A stretch of 5,541 bases of DNA, taken from assembly GCA_015521945.1 (NCBI GenBank), contig WANG01000148.1:1-5541 (forward strand). The letters are read 5' to 3'. Positions 1-5,541 of the stretch are shown here, piece after piece. The DNA comes from Candidatus Hydrothermarchaeota archaeon (GTDB taxonomy: Archaea; Hydrothermarchaeota; Hydrothermarchaeia; Hydrothermarchaeales; BMS3B). Made by a program: the position numbers and the translations under genes. Positions within the stretch are counted from its first letter, which is position 1; every line of letters starts with the position of its first letter. Under the pieces are notes generated by a model. It was not told where the DNA came from. It worked only from the letters and a program-made list of their open reading frames with translations, and did no database searches.

Positions 1-321
1 GGGCTGAGCTACACCTCCCCCGCCAGGGCGATGCAGATTCTGCTGAGGAAGAGGCACCTATCCCCGATATACGGGGGCAGGGTGCCCCTGGCTCCGGAGC
101 TGGTGGACCACCTGGTGCTTGAGGAGCCCCCCGAGATCCTGCACATGGGGCATGTTCACCGCACCGAGGTTACCAGCTACAGAGGCACCTTGGTGGTAAA
201 CTCGGGCACCTTCCAGGAGCAGACGGAGTTCCAGAGGAGGATGAACATACAGCCCACCCCCGGCAGGGTGCCCATAGTTGACCTTCAAAGCATGCGCACC
301 ACCATAATGCGGTTCGTGTGA
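1..321 (+). CDS. polB: DNA polymerase D small subunit DP1 (3'-5' exonuclease), 3' end only
   Basis: This is the last 106 codons of a gene that begins upstream of the window. It is read in frame 1 from base 1; the ATG at 31 is an internal Met. DP1 is the proofreading subunit of archaeal PolD and has a calcineurin-like phosphoesterase domain. Visible signatures are the segment RHLSPIYGGR, the metal-binding GHVH motif (His at 151-153 and 157-159), then NSGTFQEQTEFQ and a MNIQPTPG tail, all closely matching the C-terminus of Pyrococcus DP1 as I remember it. The retained GHVH argues for a working nuclease site, but the other metal-binding motifs (DxH, GD, GNHD) lie outside the window and cannot be checked. 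The gene sits 9 bases upstream of its partner DP2. The symbol polB is the archaeal PolD usage and does not mean a family B polymerase. Confidence 0.96.
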   Translation, partial: GLSYTSPARAMQILLRKRHLSPIYGGRVPLAPELVDHLVLEEPPEILHMGHVHRTEVTSYRGTLVVNSGTFQEQTEFQRRMNIQPTPGRVPIVDLQSMRTTIMRFV

Positions 322-328
322 GGCGGTG
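320..328 (+). promoter_or_regulatory. Shine-Dalgarno sequence of DP2, overlapping the DP1 stop codon
   Basis: The GAGGCGGTG stretch resembles the anti-16S consensus GGAGGTGA. It begins inside the DP1 TGA stop (319-321), and its GAGG core lies 7 bases before the ATG at 331. This supports ATG 331 as the DP2 start and suggests that ribosomes finishing DP1 reinitiate on DP2. Confidence 0.65.
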
Positions 329-330
329 GT

Positions 331-3300
331 ATGGAGATTCAGGAGTACTTCTCGGCGCTTGAGGAGAAGCTCAGGGAGGCGCTTGAGGTTGCGAGGGAGG
401 CGAGGAGCAGGGGGTACGACCCCGTGGCTGAGGTTGAGATACCCGTTGCCAAGGACATGGCGGAGCGGGTGGAGGGTCTTGTGGGTCCTCCGGGGGTGGC
501 GGAGAGAATCAGGGAGCTGTGCTCCGAGATGAGCGCCGAGGAGGCTGCGATTGCGATAGCTAAGGAGATAGTTGAGGGGCGCTTCGGCTCATACGAGTCA
601 AGGGAGAAGGGGGCGGAGCAGGCTCTCAGGACGGCGCTTGCGGTGCTCACCGAGGGCATCGTGGCGGCGCCCTTAGAGGGGATAGTTAAGGTGGGCATAA
701 AGAAGAACAGCGATGGCTCCGAGTACCTTGCGATATACTTCGCTGGTCCCATACGCTCCGCCGGGGGCTCAGCCCAGGCGCTTGCGGTGCTGGTCGGGGA
801 CATGGTGCGCCGCACCTTGGGGCTTTCAAGGTACGTTGCCACCAAGGAGGAGGTGGAGCGCTTCGTTGAGGAGGTGGAGCTCTACCATGCGGAGGCGAGC
901 AGGCTGCAGTACCTGCCAAGTGCAGAGGAGATCAGGAAGGCTGTGAGCTCCCTCCCGGTGGAGGTTACGGGCGAGCCCACCGAGAAGGTTGAGGTTGCCG
1001 GGTACCGTGACCTGCCCAGGGTGGAGACCAACCAGCTCAGGGGGGGCGCGGTGCTGGTGCTTGCCGAGGGGCTGCTGCAGAAGGCTCCGAAGGTGATGAA
1101 GCACGTGCGCAGGCTGGGGATTGAGGGGTGGGAGTGGCTGGAGGAGGTAGCCGGGAGAAAGGTGGAGCGCACCGAGGATGAGGAGCAGGAGCTGAAGCCC
1201 AGCCCCAAGTACCTGAAGGACCTGGTGGCTGGACGCCCCGTTTTCTCACACCCCTCAGCCAGAGGAGGCTTCAGGCTGCGGTACGGCAGGAGCAGAGCCT
1301 CCGGGTTTGCCAGCATGGGGGTGCACCCCGCGACCATGGTTATAGCCTCCGGGTTCATAGCCATAGGCACCCAGCTCAAGACGGAGCGCCCGGGTAAGGG
1401 CACCGCCGTAACCCCCTGCGACTCCATAGAGCCGCCGGTGGTGAAGCTCAGGAGCGGAAGCGTGCTCAGGGTGGAGAGCGCCGAGCAGGCAGCTGAGCTC
1501 AGGGATGAGGTGGAGGAGATACTCTTCCTCGGGGACATACTGATTAACTACGGGGACTTCCTGGAGAACAACCACCCCTTAGCTCCCGCCGGCTACTGCG
1601 AGGAGTGGTGGGTGCAGGAGCTTGAGGGTGCGCTGGAGAGGGCTGGAGGTGAGGAGTACCGCAGGTACTTGGAGCCCTCAGAGGTGCCGGACGAGGAGAC
1701 GGCTCTGGAGATTTCCGAGCGGCTCGGGGTGCCCCTGCACCCCAAGTACACCTACTTCTACCACGATGTGAGCGTGGAGGAGCTGGTGGAGCTGGGGCGG
1801 TGGTTGTTCAGCGGCAGGGTGCAGGAGGGGGAGCTGCGCCTGCCGCTGCGCTCTGGTAGGGCAAAGCGGGTGCTTGAGCTTCTGTGCGTGCCCCACGAGG
1901 TGAGGGGGGATGAGGTGGTGCTGCGGGAGTTCAGGGCGCTCCTGCGGTGCCTGGGGGGGAGTGAGGAGCGCCTGATGAGGGCTGCGGCGGATGCGGGGTC
2001 CGCGATGGAGCTGGTCAACTCCTTCGGGATAAGGGTGCGGGAGAAGGCTCCCACCTACGTGGGCGCCAGGATGGGGAGGCCCGAGAAGGCAAAGGAGCGC
2101 AGGATGTCCCCGCCGGTTAACGTGCTCTTCCCGGTGGGGCAGTACGGGGGCAAGAGCAGGGACGTTTACAAGGCCGCCCAGGCAGGGAGGGTAAGGGTGG
2201 AGGTGGTGAGGAGGAGGTGCAGGGAGTGCGGGGCTCAGGGGTATGAAGCGAGGTGCAGGTGCGGGGGCGAGATGGAGATTCAGCGAGCCTGCACGAGCTG
2301 CGGGGCGCAGGCAGGGGAGGAGGAGGCGAGCTGCAGGCGGTGCGGGGGCAGGGTGGAGTGGTACGGGGAGCAGGAGGTTGACCTGGGGAGGAGGCTGAGG
2401 CTGGCGGAGGAGCGTGCGGGCAGGGTGAATGGGGAGGTGGTGAGGGGGGTTATAGGGATGACCTCAAAGTTCAAGATTCCAGAGCCCTTGGAGAAGGGGC
2501 TCCTGAGGGCGAAGCACGGGGTTTACGTGTTCAAGGACGGCACAGCAAGATTTGATGCAACGGATGTGCCGCTGACCCACTTCAGGCCTTCGGAGGTGGG
2601 GGTGAGCGTGGAGAAGCTCAGGGAGCTGGGGTACACCCGGGACATCCACGGCAGGCCCCTGAGGAGCGAGGACCAGGTGCTTGAGCTCCTGCCCCAGGAT
2701 GTTATTCTGCCGGAGAGCGGCGCCGAGTACCTGCTCAGGGTTGCCAAGTTCGTGGACGAGCTTCTGGTGAGGCTCTACGGGCTTGAGCCCTACTACAGGG
2801 CAAGCACGAGGGAGGACCTGCTGGGGCACCTGGTGCTGGGGCTGGCACCCCACACCTCGGCGGCCATACTCGGCAGGATAGTGGGGTTCACCAGGGCAAA
2901 CGCCGGCTACGCGCACCCCTACTTCCACGCGGCGAAGCGCAGGAACTGCGACGGCGACGAGGACAGCGTCTTCCTGCTCATGGACGCTTTCCTGAACTTC
3001 TCCCGCTACTTCCTGCCCGCAACGCGGGGGGGCACGATGGATGCTCCCTTGGTGCTCACCACCCGCCTGGACCCGAGTGAGGTTGACAGCGAGGTGCACA
3101 ACATGGACGTGGTGTGGCGCTACCCCTTAGAGTTCTACGAGGCGAGCCTGAGGTATGCGAAGCCCCAGGAGGTTGAGGGGATTATAGAGACGGTGCGCTC
3201 CAGGCTGGGAAGCGAGAGGGCGCTGCACGGCATAGGGTTTACCCACGACACCACCGACATCTCCGCAGGTGTAACCACCTCGGCGTACAAAACCCTGGGG

Positions 3301-3711
3301 GAGATGGTGGAGAAGCTGGAGCACCAGCTTGAGCTTGCCAAGCGCCTCAGGTGCGTTGATGAGGTGGATGTTGCGAGGCGGGTGGTGGAGAGCCACTTCC
3401 TGCCAGACCTTGCGGGAAACCTGAGAGCCTTCGCCACCCAGAGGGTGAGGTGCGTCAACTGCAACGCCAAGTACCGCAGGGTGCCCCTGCTCGGCAGGTG
3501 CACGAGATGCGGGGGCAAGCTGGTGCTTACCGTGGCGAGGGGCGGGGTGGAAAAGTACCTGAGCGTTACCGAGAGGCTGCTGGAGGAGTACTCCTTGGAT
3601 GACTACCTGAAGCAGAGGGTGAAGATTCTGAAGATGAGCATCCAGAGCATATTTGTGGATGAGGGCGCGGAGAGGAGTCAGAAGAGGCTGGGCGACTTCT
3701 CGGCTTCCTGA
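331..3711 (+). CDS. polC: DNA polymerase D large catalytic subunit DP2
   Basis: This is the polymerizing subunit of the replicative archaeal PolD heterodimer, whose core is a two-barrel fold related to multisubunit RNA polymerase. Family motifs run in order: AGPIRSAGGSA (138-148), SHPSARGGFRLRYGRSR (306-322), GTQLKTERPGKGT (346-358), NHPLAPAGYCEEWW (414-427), GRPEKAKERR (582-591), FKDGTARFDATD (734-745), and the active-site motif NCDGDED with Asp874 and Asp876 as the expected metal-binding pair. Two zinc sites (Cys630/633/642/644 and Cys654/657/668/671) precede the active site. A third (Cys1041/1044/1057/1060) lies near the C-terminus. The ORF is uninterrupted, with no intein at the NC junction. 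At 1126 aa it is shorter than Pyrococcus DP2 without its intein (about 1260 aa), at least partly because the tail after the last zinc site is short. The tail ends in a PCNA-binding-like QKRLGDFS (1117-1124). ATG 331 is supported by its ribosome binding site and 9-base spacing from DP1. Confidence 0.98.
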   Translation: MEIQEYFSALEEKLREALEVAREARSRGYDPVAEVEIPVAKDMAERVEGLVGPPGVAERIRELCSEMSAEEAAIAIAKEIVEGRFGSYESREKGAEQALRTALAVLTEGIVAAPLEGIVKVGIKKNSDGSEYLAIYFAGPIRSAGGSAQALAVLVGDMVRRTLGLSRYVATKEEVERFVEEVELYHAEASRLQYLPSAEEIRKAVSSLPVEVTGEPTEKVEVAGYRDLPRVETNQLRGGAVLVLAEGLLQKAPKVMKHVRRLGIEGWEWLEEVAGRKVERTEDEEQELKPSPKYLKDLVAGRPVFSHPSARGGFRLRYGRSRASGFASMGVHPATMVIASGFIAIGTQLKTERPGKGTAVTPCDSIEPPVVKLRSGSVLRVESAEQAAELRDEVEEILFLGDILINYGDFLENNHPLAPAGYCEEWWVQELEGALERAGGEEYRRYLEPSEVPDEETALEISERLGVPLHPKYTYFYHDVSVEELVELGRWLFSGRVQEGELRLPLRSGRAKRVLELLCVPHEVRGDEVVLREFRALLRCLGGSEERLMRAAADAGSAMELVNSFGIRVREKAPTYVGARMGRPEKAKERRMSPPVNVLFPVGQYGGKSRDVYKAAQAGRVRVEVVRRRCRECGAQGYEARCRCGGEMEIQRACTSCGAQAGEEEASCRRCGGRVEWYGEQEVDLGRRLRLAEERAGRVNGEVVRGVIGMTSKFKIPEPLEKGLLRAKHGVYVFKDGTARFDATDVPLTHFRPSEVGVSVEKLRELGYTRDIHGRPLRSEDQVLELLPQDVILPESGAEYLLRVAKFVDELLVRLYGLEPYYRASTREDLLGHLVLGLAPHTSAAILGRIVGFTRANAGYAHPYFHAAKRRNCDGDEDSVFLLMDAFLNFSRYFLPATRGGTMDAPLVLTTRLDPSEVDSEVHNMDVVWRYPLEFYEASLRYAKPQEVEGIIETVRSRLGSERALHGIGFTHDTTDISAGVTTSAYKTLGEMVEKLEHQLELAKRLRCVDEVDVARRVVESHFLPDLAGNLRAFATQRVRCVNCNAKYRRVPLLGRCTRCGGKLVLTVARGGVEKYLSVTERLLEEYSLDDYLKQRVKILKMSIQSIFVDEGAERSQKRLGDFSAS

Positions 3712-3716
3712 GGTGA
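3710..3716 (+). promoter_or_regulatory. Shine-Dalgarno sequence of the phosphoesterase gene, overlapping the DP2 stop codon
   Basis: GAGGTGA is a strong match to the archaeal consensus GGAGGTGA. It starts within the DP2 TGA stop (3709-3711) and ends 5 bases before the GTG at 3722. It decides the start codon of the next gene in favour of GTG 3722 over the ATG at 3653, and it points to coupled translation with DP2. Confidence 0.8.
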
Positions 3717-3721
3717 GTGGC

Positions 3722-4354
3722 GTGAGGGTGGCGTGCGTCTCTGACCTGCACGGGAGCCTCGCGGGAGCGGAGAGGGTTGGCAGGGCAGGAGCTGAGCTGC
3801 TGCTGGTGTGCGGGGATATCACCAACTTCGGGGGCAGGGAGGAGGGGGAGAGGCTCCTTGAGGGGCTTAGGCGGGTCACGGGCATGAGGGTGCTGGGGGT
3901 GCACGGGAACTGCGACAGGCGGGGGGTGCTGGAGGCGCTTGAGAGCCTCGGCGCCTCGCTGCACGGCAGGGGGGTGGTGGTTGAGGGCACGGGTTTCTTC
4001 GGAGTTGGGGGCTCTTCACCCACCCCCTTCGGCACGCCTTCGGAGCTGGGGGAGGAGGAGCTCCTCGCCCTGCTGGAGCGGGGGTACCGCATGGTGGAGG
4101 GCGCCGAAACCCTCGTGCTGGTGTCCCACGCTCCCCCGAGGGGCGCCGGAGACCGCACCCTGAGCGGGGTTAGCGCTGGCAGCGAGGCGGTGAGGAGGTT
4201 CGTGGAGGAGGTTGAGCCCGAGTTTGTGGTGTGCGGGCACATCCACGAGGCGAGGGGGGTTTACACCCTCGGCAGGAGCAGGGTGCTCAACACCGGCACC
4301 CTGAGGCAGGGGTTCGGGGTGCTTGACACCTCTGGGGAGGTGGCTCTGCTTTAG
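3722..4354 (+). CDS. Calcineurin-like metallophosphoesterase (Icc-related, COG2129-like)
   Basis: This is a 210-aa cytoplasmic single-domain hydrolase with two predicted metal ions; it has no signal peptide or membrane segment. All five superfamily motifs are present: DLH (Asp8, His10), GD (31-32), GNCD (62-65), the His of SHAPP (136) and GHIH (172-175). Cys in place of His in GNHD is seen in other small phosphoesterases such as YfcE, so it is not a sign of decay. The GGSSPTPFGTP stretch (96-106) and the SHAPP and CGHIHE contexts resemble the archaeal group of predicted phosphoesterases related to Icc. The substrate is unknown; a phosphodiester or nucleotide is a family-level guess. The GTG start gives the typical MRVACVSDLHG opening and has a good ribosome binding site. 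The ATG at 3653 would add 23 residues that merely read the DP2 end in another frame. The gene follows DP2 by 10 bases, so cotranscription with PolD is likely, but a role in replication is only inferred from position. Confidence 0.92.
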   Translation: MRVACVSDLHGSLAGAERVGRAGAELLLVCGDITNFGGREEGERLLEGLRRVTGMRVLGVHGNCDRRGVLEALESLGASLHGRGVVVEGTGFFGVGGSSPTPFGTPSELGEEELLALLERGYRMVEGAETLVLVSHAPPRGAGDRTLSGVSAGSEAVRRFVEEVEPEFVVCGHIHEARGVYTLGRSRVLNTGTLRQGFGVLDTSGEVALL

Positions 4355-4357
4355 CCC

Positions 4358-5541
4358 TTAGAGCGCTGAGCCCTTGAGCATGTCCTCCAGCACCTCTTCC
4401 GGGTCTGAGAGGTAGCGCTCCACCCACTCCCTCACCTTCCCCATGTCCCGCACCTCCCTCTGCATGAGGTACTCAAGCAGCAGCTTCCTGCGCTCCACCT
4501 CCCCTGTGAGCTCCTTCAGGGAAACTCCAAGCTGCCTTGAGAGCTCCTGCATGAGGGCGCTGGGGGTGCCCGTGGGAAGCAGCCTGTCCTTCACGGGCTC
4601 CCACTTGTACAGGGTGTTGAGGGCTACTCCTGACTCCGAGCTCCTCCTTACCTCGGTGATTTCGGTGACCCTGCGTATGGTTGCCCCCTCCTTAGGGAGC
4701 CTCGCCTGCATTATTATCAGGTCAAGGGCTGCGAGCATGTTCTTGGGCACGTTCATCGGCGCCGAGCTGAGGCGGGTTATGCACTCCCGTGCGGAGTTGG
4801 CGTGCAGGGTTGCAAGGGAGCCCCCGTGCCCCGTGTTCATGGCGGTGAAGAGGGTCATGGCCTCCCTGCCCCTGACCTCACCTATTATTATCCTGTCGGG
4901 GCGCATCCTCAGGCAGTTCTTGAGCAGGGTGTCCATGTCTATCTCCTCAACCCCCGCCGCGGGGGGACGCACCTCAAACCTCACCACGTGCCTAACTGGA
5001 AGCTGAAGCTCCGCGGTGTCCTCAATGGTTATGACCCTCTCGCGGTCGGGTATGAAGGAGCACAGGGCGTTGAGGGTGGTGGTCTTTCCAGAGCCGGCAC
5101 CTCCCGCTATGAGCAGGTTCTTCGCCCAGGCGCCTCCCCCCTCAACCATGAGCCACAGGAAGGCGGCGGCTTCGGGGGTGAGGGTGTTGTACTTCAGCAG
5201 GTCAACTATGCTCAGGGGGCGGCTCAGGAACTTGCGTATGGTTATGGTGGGCCCGTCAACGGCGGGAGGGCTGAGGGTGGCGTTTGCCCTGGAGCCGTCG
5301 CTGAGGCGGGCGTCAAGCAGGGGGGAGTGCTCGTTTATCTCCCTGCCAACATTCCTGGCGATGCGCTTTGCTATCCTCTCTATCTCCTCAGCACTCCTGA
5401 ACACCACGTTGGTTTCAAGCATCCCGTGCTTCCTGTGGAACACGTAAACGGGCTTCATGGGACCTATGACCATTATCTCCTCTATCTCCTCGTCCTCCAT
5501 CAGAAAGTCAAGCAGCCCGTAGCCTGCGATGTCGCTAACTA
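4358..5541 (-). CDS. Type II/IV secretion system ATPase, VirB11/GspE (TadA/CpaF-like archaeal) family, 5' end missing
   Basis: This is a hexameric motor ATPase that would power assembly of an archaeal pilus or secretion machine at the inner face of the membrane. The frame stays open through the right edge, and the residues before the Met at 5500 read GYGLLDFL, a family-typical stretch just before the N-terminal EIEEIMVIGP region. The true start is therefore outside, and 393 full codons are visible. Motifs: Walker A GGAGSGKT (5081-5104), Asp box ITIEDTAEL (Glu-Asp near 5018-5023), Walker B IIIGEVRG (Glu at 4877-4879), and a His box GHGGSLATLHANS (His at 4826-4828 and 4802-4804). MNVPKNMLAALDLIIMQ then follows, typical of archaeal members. 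The charged C-terminal helical tail also fits them, and there is no membrane segment. All nucleotide-binding motifs are intact. I cannot tell whether it serves an adhesion pilus, archaellum or other system. The stop (TAA) is 3 bases from the convergent phosphoesterase stop, and no GspF/TadC-type membrane gene follows it. Confidence 0.95.
   Translation of the reverse strand, partial: VSDIAGYGLLDFLMEDEEIEEIMVIGPMKPVYVFHRKHGMLETNVVFRSAEEIERIAKRIARNVGREINEHSPLLDARLSDGSRANATLSPPAVDGPTITIRKFLSRPLSIVDLLKYNTLTPEAAAFLWLMVEGGGAWAKNLLIAGGAGSGKTTTLNALCSFIPDRERVITIEDTAELQLPVRHVVRFEVRPPAAGVEEIDMDTLLKNCLRMRPDRIIIGEVRGREAMTLFTAMNTGHGGSLATLHANSARECITRLSSAPMNVPKNMLAALDLIIMQARLPKEGATIRRVTEITEVRRSSESGVALNTLYKWEPVKDRLLPTGTPSALMQELSRQLGVSLKELTGEVERRKLLLEYLMQREVRDMGKVREWVERYLSDPEEVLEDMLKGSAL

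Noticed and set aside
339..845. Open frame of 168 codons on the minus strand at the start of DP2
   Set aside because: It has the Ser/Ala-rich composition typical of an antisense shadow and no recognisable domain.
882..1538. Open frame of 218 codons on the minus strand inside DP2
   Set aside because: It is antisense to highly conserved DP2 motifs, with a Ser/Pro-rich translation and no recognisable domain.
2464..3099. Open frame of 211 codons on the minus strand inside DP2
   Set aside because: It is the antisense shadow of the DP2 active-site region, with no domain and no independent support.
3653..3721. ATG 3653 as the start of the phosphoesterase
   Set aside because: It would overlap DP2 by 59 bases and add an arginine-rich leader. 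GTG 3722 gives the family-typical N-terminus and has a strong ribosome binding site.
3127..4242. Open frame of 371 codons on the minus strand across the DP2 end and most of the phosphoesterase
   Set aside because: It lies antisense to two genes with clear catalytic motifs. Its translation is low-complexity Ser/Pro/Leu-rich with no domain signature. It is a by-product of GC-rich, purine-loaded codons.
4443..5447. Two plus-strand open frames (4443-5006 and 5016-5447) opposite the ATPase
   Set aside because: Both are antisense to Walker and His-box coding sequence. Their arginine/serine-rich translations match nothing.
5498..5500. ATG at 5500 as the start of the ATPase
   Set aside because: The frame continues to the window edge, and the upstream residues GYGLLDFL are conserved in the family, so this Met is internal.
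1..5541. An undescribed defence, mobile or RNA system
   Set aside because: Apart from two 9-10 base gaps, a 3-base gap and the two edges, every base lies in a recognised gene. I saw no repeats, tRNA-like folds, transposase or CRISPR units.

Overview
The window looks like GC-rich archaeal chromosome. It carries a family D DNA polymerase (PolD), which is restricted to archaea, an archaeal-type secretion/pilus ATPase, and Shine-Dalgarno sequences at its internal gene starts. PolD rules out a typical crenarchaeote. The proteins lack the strong acidity of haloarchaea. Arginine is written mostly as AGG and isoleucine often as ATA, and coding strands are purine-rich. This is compatible with a thermophilic euryarchaeal or related lineage, but the sequence does not allow a genus call.

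Layout, plus strand: bases 1-321 are the 3' end of the PolD small subunit DP1 (exonuclease). After a 9-base gap comes the complete large catalytic subunit DP2 (331-3711, 1126 aa). After a 10-base gap follows a small metallophosphoesterase (3722-4354, GTG start). At both junctions the Shine-Dalgarno sequence overlaps the upstream TGA stop codon, so the three genes look like one translationally coupled transcript.

Minus strand: bases 4358-5541 hold a VirB11/GspE-type ATPase that enters from beyond the right edge. Its stop codon lies 3 bases from that of the phosphoesterase, so the two units converge with no intergenic space. Nothing in the sequence links this ATPase to replication; it is probably an unrelated neighbour for assembling a pilus or secretion machine.

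How the genes work together: DP1 and DP2 form the heterodimeric replicative polymerase, with proofreading in DP1 and synthesis in DP2. The phosphoesterase is cotranscribed by position, but its substrate is unknown. The window is almost entirely coding. I see no RNA gene, mobile element, CRISPR array, promoter or terminator, and no convincing undescribed system. The points most worth a second look are the short DP2 tail with an imperfect PCNA-binding motif, the uninterrupted intein site in the DP2 active centre, the phosphoesterase in the polymerase operon, and the absence of a membrane-partner gene downstream of the ATPase.
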